DNA of 64,000 bases from Syngnathus acus (Eukaryota; Chordata; Actinopteri; Syngnathiformes; Syngnathidae). The stretch spans positions 24,647,193 through 24,711,192 of the forward strand of contig NC_051088.1 in the NCBI RefSeq assembly GCF_901709675.1. Reading direction: 5' to 3'. Of this stretch, positions 33,701 to 47,776 are shown piece after piece. Made by a program: the position numbers and the translations under genes. The notes beneath the pieces were generated by a model. That model did not search any database, was not told the DNA's origin, and was given only the letters and a program-made list of their open reading frames with translations. Positions within the stretch are counted from its first letter, which is position 1, and every line of letters begins with the position of its first letter.

Positions 33701-36700
33701 ATCCAATTTTAAAATAGTCATGAGTTGCAGCCCTTCTGTAGATGTACATTGTGAAATGCAAATTAACGTATAATATAAATATTTCGGAAAATTCTAGTAT
33801 TACTCGTTATCCCTTTTGCTTCTGTCTGTTTACCAATTTTCGTGACCTGACCTCAAATTGTTCCGCACAACAAACAAAAAAGGTGATCCCAGAAAGCCTT
33901 GAGAGAGGTTTCCAAGACAAAATGATTCAAAAACAAGATTGGCTTCGTCTGAAGGCATTACATTTGGTTGATTTTTTTTTTTCTCCCCTTCTTGTTTTTG
34001 TTTTTCTCAGGACCGCTGAGAGTCGTGAGCGTCCGTACGACCACGGCGCTTATGGTCACCACGAACGGCAAGGAAGCAGCTTTGAACGCCAACGGCACTA
34101 TGACACGGACTATTATTCGAGAGAAAGAACTCTTAGCTCATCTGGGAACGCTTCCGGCACGTCCATGGGAAGCGGTACCGCTTTGCCCGCCGGAGTCGGC
34201 GGCATCGTTAACGCTGTCGCCGGCAACCCCGGAACAAGCGGGGCGGCAGGGGCCGCCGCAGGGGGGAGTGCAGGCTCCACATCCAGCGGGGTTAGCTTCT
34301 ACCGCTCCCACAGCAGGAGTCCGTGTCGCTTTGAGACGCCGGAGCCTCGTTACGAATCTCGGACCAGGGAGGCCTTTACGTTGGCCAGCGTGGTTCACAG
34401 GGACCTTTACAGAGAGGAGCGGGCCCGGCACAGCGAGCGGTCCTTTCAACGCAGTCGCAGCCGCTCTCCGCATTCGGCGCATTCGCCAAATCCTTCTCCT
34501 CAGAGGCTGGCAAGCCAGGCCGCTCGACCTCCACGCTCCCACAGCGTCTCGGGCTCGCGCAGCCGCTCCTCCAGTTCAGACTCGGTCAGCAGCACCAGCA
34601 GCAGCACGAGTGGCAGGTGAGAGACGCTTTTTTATTTTCATATCTTACAGCCAAACTTGGTTTTTCTTTACACTGGTGTGGCCATGTTTGAGTTATAAAT
34701 TGAGAACTCCAAGCGGTGGGTTGTGGAGATCGATTGAGTTAAAGGCTTGTCTGCTCTCGGGTGCGCTTTTAGGACTAAAATGCTTGCTGAAAGGAAGCGC
34801 TTGACTTGGGAACTGGAGCTGTGGTGCTATAAAGTTGGTAGCTGCCCTGAAACCTTGTGTTGATTGGAAATAAAAAAGTCAGACCGTGCTCGATGTACTG
34901 GTATCAGCTGCTGTCGCAAGGGTTCGATAGAAGGCCAGCTATGAACCAATATGGATACTATCTGCATTCCCCCATCCCTATTTGTAATGAATGTTTTTTC
35001 TCCCGTGCTGTTTGTGGTTGGACCCTATATTAACAAATTCTGGCTGAGGCAGTTGTGTGTGTGCTTACTGTGTAGCAGTCGTATCATTTTTGTCTCCACG
35101 CTTAATAATTTAGTTGCTTATTTGCCATTCATAATTGATGACTCTGCTGCAAAGCGGTTCCAGTTTCACGACTATATTTCGTGATATCGCTGCAGTGCGC
35201 ATGGCTTCAGCGTCTTTTCATCTTCTTGCTTGATGTGTTGCATGCGTCGCTTCTTTGGTGATACTTGTCGGAAATGCTGCTTATTTGCCGCCATGGAGGT
35301 AAAGAAGTGTCTGCACCACGTAAGGACTGTTGTCATGATGTGGCAGCTCCTCTGGCTTTTTGGGCAGACATACATTTTAATCATGGAGCAGATCCGAGAT
35401 TATGATCAACAAATGTTAGGAACTTATCGCAATTGGTTGGAAGAGTCCTAATCTAAATAGACTCGACCAAATTTATACCATCTTACATTGTGGTCCTAGA
35501 GTTAGAACTACTATACCCTTGGGGAAGGTTACGGGAGAATTTCAAATGACTGTACACAGTATGGTCCTCTATGGACATTGTCAACGGGTTAGAGTGACAC
35601 CTGTGGTCAGATGAGGTAGTGCTATTGAGGTTTTTTCAGGAGACGGACGGACGGACGGACGGGTCTTGTATCTTTTTCTCACTGCGTACCTCTGTGGTAA
35701 TGCCCCCCCTCCCCTCCCCTTCCCCTCCCCTTCCCCTCCCCTCTCCTCCCCTCCCCTCCCCTCCCCTCCCCTCCCACCACCAACCGTGAGATCCAGTTGA
35801 AACTGGAAATTTCTAGTCAGTGCTGGCTGGCTGGCTGCCTGCTTGCCTGCCTGCCCACTCCCACAGGCCAAGCTCTGTCAGTCAGTCACTAGCACTTCCG
35901 GGAGTGTCTGAGCGCAGGAGAAAGGGAAGGGAAGGGAGGGGAGGAAAAAAAAAAAGGAGCAGTGGCATAGGGATGCTTTGAGGAAAATCAGGCAGCCATG
36001 ATTTATAACACGCACACTCTTGTATTTATCCGTTTGCGGTGGGAGGGAAGGAGCAGCGGACAAATCGCCCTCATTGTCATTGTATACCATGAAATAAAAT
36101 TTGAGCTTGCTACTCCTTGGCGTGTGGAGGCTATGAATTATATACAAAAATCTGCTCGAGGAAATAAGCTCTCTCAGTCTGTCTGAGCTTTGTGGAAATG
36201 AGCATGAGAGAAATGGGAGAACCTTGTTTTTTATGCATCGCAGTTGACATATGAAATATTGTTCTGTAGTTCTATTGCAATGCCTTCATTTGCACCTGAG
36301 TTATATATGAAAAAGGACCTTGAATGCGATTGAAAAAAGCATCAACAGTATTGTCCTTTGAAGCAGGGCTTTTCAACTCGTTTTGTCCACCATTGTAACC
36401 AAAAAGCAACTCAAGGACCACTGCTTTGGCAGAATATTATTTTATTTTTTATCGAAGGACAGACCTATACAGGATATTTTGTTTGCATCTATTTTGGGAA
36501 TCTTGACTACATTTGACACAATTTGGATAGGTAAATGATTTACCAAATTAGCTGGAAAATAAATCAAGTTTAAATAATAAACACATTTTATTTTTAAAAA
36601 TGTTATTATTTTGCAATTTCGCGGACCACCTGGAATACCGCCACAGACCACTAGAGGGCCGCGGACCACCGATGGACAACCCCTGCTTTGAAGGAAACTT

Positions 36701-39700
36701 GACTAGAGGAAAATGTTGATCGTGAGATGCTTTTGATTTGAAATACTTGAAATTGTATGTTTTTATGAAATTGTTTGCTGTAAAACAAGAAAAGTCACGG
36801 TTTTCGTGAGACAGCAACAGTAAACAAATCAACATTGTTTGATGGGCAAAGCAAAGGTTGTTACAATTCAGCAAAGACAATGTTTTGTTTTTATCCCAGC
36901 GATTCCAGCAGTAGTTCAAGTGATGAGTCGCCGACTCGCTCCGTGCAGTCAGCTGCTGTTCCAGCACCATCAGCACTTCCGTTGTCATCCCTCGACAAGG
37001 AGGAACCACGTAAAAGCTTCGGCATCAAGGTCCAAAATCTTCCTGTACGCTCTACAGGTGAGTTGCTGTTGCCTTTCAATGCAATCAAAACCCTTTTTTT
37101 TCCCCCACTACATATGCTTAAAGGTACACTTTGTTCACTTTGTTCACTCCAGATACAAGTCTTAAAGACGGTTTGTTTCATGAGTTTAAAAAACATGGAA
37201 AAGTCACATCTGTACAAATTCACGGAGCTTCAGAGGAGCGCTATGGACTTGTCTTTTTCCGGCAGCAAGAAGACCAAGAAAAAGCTCTGGGAGCGTCAAA
37301 GGGGAAGCTTTTTTTTGGAATGCAAATTGATGTCACTGCCTGGAACGGTCCTGGTATGTTGATGATCTTGAAGTCTTGAGTGCAATTTATTGATGAAATA
37401 CCACAACTAACAAGAAATAAACATTTCCAGAGACCGAAAGTGAGAATGAATTCCGGCCCTTGGACGAAAGGATAGACGAGTTTCATCCCAAGGCTACGAG
37501 GACATTATTCATTGGGAACTTGGAAAAGACGACCACATATCATGATCTTCTCAGCATCTTTCAACGCTTTGGAGAGATTGTTGTATGTTTTTTTTTTTTT
37601 AAAACAGCTTGAACTTTGCACCATGTTTGACACGACGATGCATACTAACAGGATTGTTTTATTTCGTAACACCCATGAAGGATATCGACATCAAGAAAGT
37701 GAACGGAGCCCCACAATATGCCTTTCTGCAATACTGTGACATTGCAAGTGTGTGCAAAGCCATAAAGAAGATGGATGGGGAGTACCTTGGAAACAACAGA
37801 CTTAAAGTAAGAATACAATTGATCACCAGGTCTAGGATATGGATATTTGAAGAAGCTTTTTATTTTGTAGCTGGGCTTCGGAAAGAGTATGCCTACAACT
37901 TGTGTTTGGCTGGATGGACTAGCATCAAACACAACGGAACAGTTTCTTACCCGACACTTCTGCCGCTACGGACATGTTGTCAAGGTAGGTGGACGTATAT
38001 AACTGGGCTTTGGGGGATTTCATCATTTTGTCACTTTTCTCGTCTGCAGGTTGTATTTGACAGAATGAAAGGAATGGCCCTTATCTTGTACAACAACATT
38101 GAATATGCTCAGGCCGCGGTAAAGGACACAAAGGGATGGAAGATAGGGGGCTCGAAAATAAAGGTAAGCCTCCTCCAATTTGTTGGATTAGCTGTAAAAA
38201 AATAAAATGAATTGAAACCTTTCTTTTTTCTAACAGGTGGACTTTGCCAATCAGGAGAGTCAAATGGCTTTCTATCGTTCAATGCAAGCATCTGGACAGG
38301 ATATTCGAGATTTCTATGACATTCTATCTGAAAGAAGGTTTGTTGTCTTCCTTACTAGAACTCATACCTCAACTTAAAGGAGGACAATCCTCGTCATTTG
38401 CAATATTTTCATTTGCGTGTCTCGGCAGGGATGATCGACGTTCCCAATACGAGTTTCAAGTGGAGAGACAGTATTATGAAAACGTACGCACGCCAGGAAC
38501 GTATACGGAAGATCCTCGGCGTAAATACTCAAGCAGAAGTCGTGAGTTCTACGCCGAATGGGATCCGTATCAAGGAGATTACTACGAAACACCGTACTAC
38601 GAAGACACCCGGGAATATCGAGAATACCGAGCCGATCCTTACGAGCAGGATATTCGGAAATACAGTTATTTGCAACGGGAACGCGAGAGGGAGCGCTTTG
38701 AGACGGATCGCGGACGTGACCATGGGAGGAGAACCGTTGAGCAAAGCCAAAGCCCAAGTCTGGTTGCCTCACGTCACCCTCCGACCCCCATAGCATCCGC
38801 TTCCATCTCCGAAAGGATAGCGAGTGACTCCGACCGGCGAATATGTTGCCCGTCTTCTGAAAGAAGTGGCAGCTGCAGTTCAGTTTCCCCTCCCAGATTT
38901 GAAAAACTGCGCCCGGAACGGTATAATAAAACCAATAAATTTGACAAGGGTGTTTGTGAAATCGAAAAGCTCCATTTGGTCGAAAAGGAGAAGCGGGCCG
39001 GACGTAACGATCGCGGCGATAAGGATAAAATTGAGAGACAGCGACTTAAGAAGCTCAAAGTATCTTCACCAATCAGCCAAACATGTAACGCTGAGCCAGC
39101 ACCTGATCGAGACATCAGCCCAGAGTCTTCCCTTCAAAGTAAAAACGGGAAAATCCTGAAAGATAACTCCAATCGAGGAAAGTTGGATCTTCTGCCCTGT
39201 GTGGTGCAGTTAACGCGTGTGAAAGAAGAGGAAGGAAAACTGATTGCGCATGAAAAACAAATAGCAAGGGGTGGGAATGACAGTCCTAGACTGGTATCAC
39301 CTTCAGCAGACCAAAGTCCTCTGTTCCGCACAGAGTCATCAAAAGGAAAGGCCTCCAGAGATAAAAACATGCATCATTTAGTGGAACATATTGATATGGA
39401 TATCAAAGTGAAGTCCAAAAAACATGGCAAATCTGAAATAGGTTTCGATAGTGGCGTCTCAATGGATTTTGATCGCTTGGCCGCAAGAAAAAGGCGTTTT
39501 GAAGACTGTGGCAAAAATGATCATCAGAGGAGAATGAGCGAAGACAATCTTGGTAGATCTATTCTTCATAAGCCTTGGAATACGAAGGACTCGGAGTTCC
39601 ATAAGAATGTTTTCATCAAAAATGTGCCAAAAAGGGAGCATAACAAAGATAAACCTGTGCGGATATTTTCACTTAACAGTCCAAACCAGGGCCAGGACTC

Positions 39701-42700
39701 GGAAAGCAACTCCGTAAGCCTTCCCCTTCAGCTGACGTCCCAGCAAGCACTGCCAGATGAATCTTCAGAGCAATTAGACTCTTCCTTGCTCAAGCCAACA
39801 TTAGCGGCGGGCTCAAAAAGTGAAAATCGCTCCAATCTCACAAAGACATCAAGCGATGGCAGCCTTGATTTTGAAAATGAAATCAAAGAACAGAGAGACG
39901 TTTTATGTGACAAGGACCAAAGTAGAGAGACAGAAGATGAGGAACCCTTTGTGCGCTTTGTCCAGACAAATACCTTTACAAAACACAAAAGTGAACCGAG
40001 TCGATGGTTGCGAGGCAAACTTAGCGATCTTGATAAGTGTGAGAACTCACCTCGCGATGACACTCAAGACTCGGGAATGGATTTTGCCTTGCATGACGTT
40101 AAAAAACCAAACCAGGACATAAACAATGATGACTTCTCTTTATGTAAAAGAAACAAAATGGAGATCAACTCTAAAAGAGAGCCAAAGTTTGTAACTTGTC
40201 AAAAATTGAACGATGCTGTTTTTCACCCTCTAACACCCTCAACAGTTTCTTTAAAGGAAGAGGAAAGCGCCCATATTTCCACGTCAGTCGTAAACACGCT
40301 AACAAAATCACCTCTGGCAAAAGAACGTTTTCCACACGCACAGTCATTGAAAAGTAATACGGACCTGAAAGCCAGACATTTGCAAACACCTGAAAGTGGG
40401 CAGGAAAAGCTCAAGCCGTCGTTTCTCGTAGGCAATGAGGAATTTACCTGCAGTTGGCTAGGAAGGCTTTCCTCTGATTCTCCAAAAATGGAATTGACTT
40501 TCCAACGTGAAAGTAAATGTCAAGGCCAGGATTTGGAACCAGGAGAAGTACAATCTGATTCTGATGATGATGGCGAAAGAAAAGACATCTCTCACAAGCC
40601 CAGTAGCTCCTTGTCTTATATCCTGCGGGAACATGACGAGAGGATGACGGATCTGAAACTCGCTGGCTCATTGGAAAAGAATAAATTTTACTCATTCGCT
40701 CTCGACAAAACCATAACCCCCGATACGAAAGCACTTCTCGAAAGAGCCAAGACGCTTTACTCTTCCCGGGAAGACAACTGGTCCTTTCTTCCTTCTTGCT
40801 TCCCGAGCACACACAGCTGCACAGATAAAAACAAGGTCGAACTGGCCCCCCGACCAATTCCTTCTTGGTATATGAAGAAGAAGAAGATTCGCACCAACTC
40901 TGCTGAAAATCTGCACAGTAAAAAAGAGGATCTTAAACCTCACGACCAAGAACGTCAGGAACTGTTTGCCTCCCGTTTCCTTCATAGCTCAATCTTTGAA
41001 CAGGATTCTCGCCGTTTGCAGCACCTGGAACGTAAAGACCAGCATTCTGAAATAGCAGTTGACCGAAATCTCGCTCAGCCAAGTGATCCAGAAGGACAGA
41101 CGGAATGTGAAGATGGGGATGTCCCGACAGAGCCCATCGTGCTTTTCCACAGTCGTTTTTTGGAGCTACAGCAACAAAAAGACAAAGACATTTGTTCACT
41201 TGATCCTGAGATGGATTCAGTTGTGGTGGAGATAAAACATAATTACGTGCCGGGTTGTGACGATGAGCTGTCTGACGAAATGGCTACCACACGATTGAAG
41301 GTTGATGAAAAATCAGGCGGCCCCCATCCGACCATATCTGCTACCTCAGTCGCTCCATGCCTAAAAGAAATGTCGTCACCCGAAAGAGAAAATGTTTTAT
41401 CACTGCCCATAGATAAACGCGTGTCGACTAAACAAGGCGACGGTGTGGAGACATATGGTGAGGTCTCTCCCTCGCCTCCTCTTTTGAAAGACCTGAAACC
41501 TACAACCCCTAAACCAAATAAAAGCCCTCCACCTCTCCCCTCAGAGGTAGAAAATGAAGTGGAAGCAAAAATAGTGGTTCATGAGCCCAAAGCAGAAATG
41601 GATGACAATTTACCATTGGAGCACAAGTGTCCCGTGGAAGACCAGGCCCCGACGCCATCGAGTTCTGGGCTTAGTTTTGAACAGGAGAATACAGAGCTCA
41701 CATGCTCCGAATACACAAAGGTAAAAGATGAACGTGACTGCAAGGCACAAGTTCAGAAAATACAGCATTCGGAGGATTCAAAGAGACCAGAGATAGTCCA
41801 TGAAATATGTATGCCGGAGCTACAAGTTGAAAATAAGCCAGTACCTAACCGAAGGCAACCGAAGAATAAAAAAACAAAGCCGCACGCTGTATTACGTGCT
41901 TCGCAGGCTACGAAAAATGCGAAAGATAAACCCGCGACACGGAAAAGTGAGCGTATTGATAAAGAAAAACTCAAAAGGGGCTCATCACCGCCAGCGCAAG
42001 CGCTAAAAGAATCGTCGGAGTGCGCAATGGAGTCAAAGCCCCCGATTCATGCATCAAATTCGGAACAGGACCTTGAGTCTGGTTTGGTTCATCGCAGAAC
42101 ACGTCGAAGGAACGTCCGATCAGTCTACGCCACCAAACGTGAAGGAGAGCAGTCTAGCGAAGAGCCGGTGGAGCCGTCACGAACAATGCGCAAACGTGCT
42201 ACAGATAAAGAACTCATTCAGCAAGTTGTTCAAATCCCATCGACCAACCCCAGACGAGGGCGCCCGCCAAAACGAGGTATCAAACGAGTTGATCATGTAT
42301 TGCCGGCAAAAGGGGACGTTCAGAAAACAATGGATGTTAACTCCGAGGTCGGAGATACCTCAACCCCAGTGGAAGTTATCAAATCATCTGAGGAATGGCG
42401 CTCGGCTAGTAAGGTGCAGCAAAAACCTCCGACTGTCTCACCACCAGCGGACAAAAAAGGAAGCCAACTCGACAAACAGTCTGAGGACGCTCGAGTTCAA
42501 TTTGAACTCATTGACATGGCAAGTTGTGATGAATCAGAGCTCAAATCCAACGCTGATTCAAAGTTATCAGACACAAACTCGCAGATACACCGAAAGGAAC
42601 AAGGCACCGCGCTTCCATCGACTGATGGGGATTTGGAGAACCTAGGTGTAACTCTTCCAAAGAGCAAAGTGGCTGAAGAGAGTGTCAAAATGAAAAAACA

Positions 42701-45700
42701 AAGGTTCAAGCGAAACACCAAGAATTTCACTGAAGATAAGTCCCACACCTTGAGGAATCTTGAAATCCGTGTAAGTGTCGACGATGTAAAAGGTTTGCTT
42801 CGGTCTGAAAGAAATGACCCGGAGTCATTTCCAGTCGGCGTAAAGAAAACCAAGACTCTAGTTAGGGCGGAAGAATCAATCTCAATATGCCCTCCCAAAG
42901 AATCAAAGGCACTTGATGTGAAAAATGAAGATGTTGGATCTGAGCCACAGCTTCCTGTGCACCCGGCTGCGGTTCTTCTCGCACATCAAATGGAACTCGA
43001 GCAGGCAGTTGAACATATCGCCAAACTTACAGAGCAACATCCTCGGTCGTATAAGGAGCCACCCACAGGCCAAGCGCCCACATTACCTCCTGTCGCGTCA
43101 CACTCGCAAACTGAGGTCGAAGAGGAAAAGCGGGCGAACCCATCGAGTGAAACGGAACTTGCAGCTGCTATTGATTCCATCACAGCTGAAGATGCGTGCG
43201 CAGATCCAGAAGGATTCACTGCTCCTCCCGCTTTCGGTGCTCTGATTCCCACTCCTGATTCGTTGGTGTCCGTTCCCACCAATGAGAACATGGCATCTGA
43301 AACGGTCAATAGTGTTCTTCCTGCAGATTCAGATGATGCTGTTTTGATATCAAGTCCAAAGGGTCTAGGAACAGAATCTAAAATGACTGAGGTTTCCCAA
43401 GTAACCAATACACCCAAGAAACTAGGCAAAGTGAAACCCAAACCTCAGAAAAAGTCAAGAAGTCGTAAATGTGCCATAAATAAGAAGAATGACGTCCGTC
43501 CTGAGCCCTCCCCTTTCAAACTACCCGGATCGATCCCGGAGGATCCTGAAATTATAAACTCCAAAGCAGCAGTCATTACAACCGGGACCACCATCGTGGG
43601 ATCGGTGGTAACTGCTGTTGCTACCTGTAGGCACGACGTGACAAGCTCGACAACTTTGGGCACACCCAAAGAGGCGGAACAACCAGAAGTTGAACAGCCT
43701 GTACCGAAAGAATCGGCTTTTCATTCAGATTCAAGAATCGTCTCCAATGGGAAAAAACATTCGCAAGCAACGGAATCATCTCCCTCGAGTCTTACTCCTT
43801 CAGCCGCCCGTGTACCACTTGTATCCCAGTCTGGTATACCTTTATTACGACCTGCGAAACTTTTGCCAAACTGGCCTCAGAGAACGGAAGAAAGTCGAAT
43901 CTTTGTTAGCCCTCCGAGTCATGTGACAGTGGTAACGTCTACTGTCCCGGTAACAACTTCGCTTGGACCCTCTTCAATCAATCCCCCAATGCCTCCAGAT
44001 ACAAAGGCCTCTGATCTCCATCCAAGTTCCAGTACATTAAGAAAGATCCTAATGGAACCAAAATATGTGTCTGCATCAAACAGCAATTCCATTCCCACCA
44101 CTATGGTGACAACGACTATGTCCGATCATTTACAGACGCCAGAAATGGAAAAGACCTCGTTTGCTATGGGTCCAAGGCACGTGGAAGATAAATTGTCGTT
44201 ACGCCCTCAGTCTATACATCACAAATGTAAACCACCGGCAGAGTCCCCACAAAAATGTGAGAACGCCCACCATACTGTCATTTCTCCCGTTACCTCAGTT
44301 ATAAGTCGCATTCCAATACCTTACGATACAGACGAGACACCACGCATTTCCCTTAGCAGCAGAAGCATGTGTCCTTCTTTGGCCAAACCAAAATTCAAAT
44401 CAAATTCCACTGAAAATCATCAATATCATGGCCTTGACATTGCCGAAGATGAAACCAGAGGACGCTCTGTTGTCGAGAGCACTTCACATTCTGTTCCCGG
44501 TCTTCGAGTAAATACATCCGAAGGTGTTGTTGTCCTGAGTTATTCCGGTCAAAAAACAGAAGGGCCCCACCGAATGAGAGCCAAAATAAGTCAAATTCCG
44601 CAAGCCAGTGCCGGGGACATCGACTTTCAACAGGTTCTTCCGAAATCTCAGACAAAGCAAGACCCGATAATTCCTTTGTCCCAGTTCCCTTGCTCTGAAG
44701 CACCCTTAACTCCATCTTCTTACGGGCACACAGGGGTTCTCCTGACCAGCCAATCTTATAACTCTCAACCTGTCATTTCCAGCACCAAGCAGGATAGCCG
44801 AGAATGCGAAAAACCTGAAGTTTTATATCATACTGCATCACAAGGAAGTGTGGTCAAGATGTATCAACAGCCAGTCTCAACCCCTCCAGTCTTAATGTAC
44901 AACCAAGCTGTGATACAACAGCAGCATGGGAAGAGACTGGGAATGGACGTCATACCCCCCAAATCAGTTCAACAGTCTAACCTCAGTCCTATCAAGAGCC
45001 CTCATCACCCCTCATTATCTGGATCTTGCATAAGCTCCAATCCCGGCACGCCGCCCGATCGCGCTGCTCTGCAACCAAAACCCGACTCCCGGTCCTCACA
45101 AACGGCCGTTCTCTCCCCTTCGCGTCTTGTCAAAGCGAGTCCCACTAGCAATTCGCCCGTAGCAACCTCAGTGGTCATGCCTCACGGCTTGTCCTCCAGA
45201 TCAAATTTCAATGCCGCTATGCATCACCCGCATTCGGAACAGTCTTCGGTCATCATCCAACCTCAGTCGATGACGCACGAAGCAAGGATGAACGCTTCAC
45301 CGATGTCTACGATCAGCTATGGAAGGCGAAGTAGCTCTCTGTCTTCTCCTCTGCCGGGGCCGGTACAACACTTGGGCATCATCAGGCAGTCTCATTCAAC
45401 TAGCCAGTCCAGTGGTGGTTCCGTCAGCAGTGCAACTGACGAGGAGCACAGACCTTTCAACCAAGCCCTGAGTAGATCGTCTTTACCGCAGCTTCAATCA
45501 GATGTCATGTTGCTTCACAACGATCGCGGAGGGCTCCATACAAATCTGGACCAGTACAGAGGCGTGCATCAGAGCGTGCTCTCGCATCAACAGTTGGGAG
45601 AGCAAGCCACCGGGGAAACGAGATTGACCCACAACTCGGAGAACGGAACGGCTAGCATCTCTGTGAGGAAGAACCCTGAACTTTCGGGAAAAGAATCCTT

Positions 45701-47776
45701 CAAGGCACTGGAAGGACAGGTGATCCATTCACCAAGTAGTGAAAGCAGAATCAGGGCAGTTCACACATCCAGCCCTATCATGGTGTCTCCTCACCCTCAT
45801 GGCATCCAACTAGCTCATACTGGAGGTGTGGCCCCATTTTCAGTCTATCGCGACTCAAGGGTCTTTCCTCCCCAGTTGAGTGGACATCCTTCATCGGGAC
45901 GCAGGACATCTTCACAGGTAAATAAAATGCTTTTATTGATGACAGCATTCTGTAGACATCCTCTACCACCACCACCACCACAAGAATCCATGAATCCATA
46001 CTGATTTTGTTTTTCTCCATCTTACCAGATTCCCCCAGAACCTGAACTGGGTCACCTATGTAAAATGCCTCAGTCTCTCAAGCCTGAGAGTCCACACCTT
46101 CGCCATTCTACCTCTTCTAACATCTCTCGAATACCAAGAGAGGGAGTCTCTCCCTCCTACCAGTCGCCATTGGGTCTGAATCACAAGGCTGATCAGTCCC
46201 AACAAAAATGCCCTCCAGCTTTCTTGACAACACCTCTGCCTGCGGCACCCACGTCAACTTCATTTCAGCCACGGCCTGATGCCAAGTCGGATCATTCGGG
46301 ACAGCGCTCCAGTGACATGGTGCAGCTTTTGACGGTGGGACTTCTACACACACTCCACAGTCTTTTATTATCAATTTGAAGGTTGAAAGAATGTGACACA
46401 GACTCAACTCCCTTCATAACACCATTTTGAATTGAATATCAAAGAATCCCAGTTGTTACTTGAGACCAACGTACAAGGTCACTGATGTCTTGTGATCTTT
46501 TCAATTTGTCACAGAGGCGAGTTAGCCTCGGTCAATCTAGCGTGCTAATGTTTGTTCCGATGTCTCTGCTGGGCTGAGAGTAAAGGCTTAAAGCAGGGGT
46601 GTCAAAGTCTTTTTTTTTTCACGGGCCGCTTTGTAGTCATAGCTTCTTTCGGAGGGCCATTAGACTGTCAACCCAAATCAATGTATGAGAACCTCATATT
46701 ATATCGAGTAAATGCTACAAAACAATTTGACAAATGACTTGTTTTCAAATCAGATGAGTAAAAACTGGTCAAATATTTTAAAAAAAAGATATTAAAAGTG
46801 AAGACAATTTGCAATTCTAGTAATGACACACGAATTGATACACAACTTGTCTTCACGGGTGATGTGGCGGGCCGTATCTGGACCCCGGGCCTTGACTTTG
46901 ACACATGTGGTTTAAAGAAATTGTTCAATCAGCAGTAAAAAGCCTATCTAACAAAATAGTAGCAGATTTGTTTCTTTGAATTCATGAGCAAAAATGTTCC
47001 GTTTAAGTACTTGTAATGGAATTTTAGGCTCAAATAAACATTTTCAATTCCCGGCCGGCCTCATCAAATCAAATGTTTTTTTCTTTTTGTACAGAAATAT
47101 CCCATCATGTGGCAAGGTCTTTTGGCACTGAAGAACGAGCAAGCCGCTGTCCAGCTGCACTTTGTTTCTGGCAACACTTTATTGGCTCAGTGCTCGCTGC
47201 CGCCGCTAGAAGGAGGACCTCTTCTTCGCATCGTTCAGAGGATGAGGCTGGAAGTGTCTCAGCTTGACAGTGTGGCGCGACGAATGACTGTAAGTACCTT
47301 TGGGTTCAAATATCCGGGAGAATAAAAATGACAGTCCGTATATCATCAATGACAGGTGGAGAATGATTACTGCCTACTCCTGGCGCTGCCATGTGGTCGA
47401 GACCAAGATGATGTCCTAAATCAAACGCAAGCCTTGAAAAGTGGCTTCATTACGTACTTGCAGGCCAAGCAGGCAGCTGGCATCATCAATGTGCCCAATC
47501 CTGGTTCCAATCAGGTTGGTTTCAAGTCTACCGCTGACCTGGAATTCCCAACGACTTACTTTGATTGATTCTTAATGTACTGCCTTGGCTCAATATACTT
47601 GTTTGAGTTTCTCTCTCTTCACGTGGTGATGTTTCTCTTTGCAGCCCGCCTACGTGGTGCAGATTTTCCCACCTTGTGACTTCTCTGAGAGCCATCTGTC
47701 CCGCTTGGCCCCAGACCTTCTAAACAGCATCTCCACTATTTCACCTCACCTCATGATCGTCATTGCCTCCGTTTGA
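27710..47776 (+). CDS. spen: SPEN (SHARP/MINT), RRM and SPOC transcriptional corepressor
   Basis: Fifteen coding exons: 27710-27792, 29444-29764, 34011-34616, 36900-37057, 37153-37353, 37431-37582, 37681-37806, 37871-37984, 38050-38163, 38237-38337, 38429-45917, 46029-46334, 47095-47289, 47356-47514 and 47645-47776. They sum to 10257 nt, exactly 3418 codons plus stop (human 3664 aa). RRM1 starts at HLWVGNLPENV (residues 6-80); RRM2 (about 377-450), RRM3 (about 480-555) and RRM4 (about 561-635) follow an Arg/Ser-rich linker. The 7.5-kb exon 11 encodes the long disordered region, including the RBPJ-interacting segment GLRVNTSEGVVVLSYSG (about residue 2682). The SPOC domain (about 3255-3418), which binds SMRT/NCoR, ends in the conserved LMIVIASV. 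SPEN represses Notch/RBPJ and nuclear-receptor targets and acts with Xist in mammals. Start choice follows the conserved MVRETRHLW. Confidence 0.98.
28635..28659. repeat. GC dinucleotide repeat in SPEN intron 1
   Basis: Uninterrupted (GC)n of about 25 bp, flanked by GTGA and GAGA units. Alternating purine-pyrimidine GC can adopt Z-DNA. Confidence 0.9.
30033..30392. repeat. Tandem duplication, about 180-bp unit, in SPEN intron 2
   Basis: Units begin with acatac at 30033 and 30210, and a third start is seen at 30393. Shared phrases include gtgagtcatt, atgcgctcc, gtttcaagtaattatacc, aaagtcatcatacattg and gaaaatcagcttcttagttc. Small indels distinguish the copies. No coding content. Confidence 0.9.
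35703..35775. repeat. CCCCT-type polypyrimidine tract in SPEN intron 3
   Basis: Long run of cccctc and ccccttcccct units without purines on the plus strand; the opposite strand is G/A-rich. Could form triplex or G-quadruplex structures. Confidence 0.9.
36364..36685. mobile_element. hAT-type MITE in SPEN intron 3
   Basis: A 322-bp element with short imperfect terminal inverted repeats (cagggcttttcaac and gatggacaacccctg). It is flanked by a perfect 8-bp target duplication, CTTTGAAG, at 36356-36363 and 36686-36693. The 8-bp duplication and CAGGG/CCCTG ends are diagnostic of hAT elements. It is non-autonomous, with no transposase. Confidence 0.9.
46594..46909. mobile_element. hAT-type MITE in SPEN intron 12
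   Basis: A 316-bp element beginning caggggtgtcaaag and ending ctttgacacatgtg, with inner inverted phrases cgggccg and cgggcc. It is flanked by an 8-bp near-perfect target duplication (GCTTAAAG at 46586-46593, GTTTAAAG at 46910-46917). The ends match a hAT/Charlie-like family widespread in vertebrates. Non-coding. Confidence 0.9.

Noticed and set aside
34138-34804. Long alternative frames over SPEN exon 3
   Set aside because: Exon 3 is in the frame giving the conserved Ser/Arg-rich region and splices in phase with its neighbours; the other frames are GC-rich shadows.
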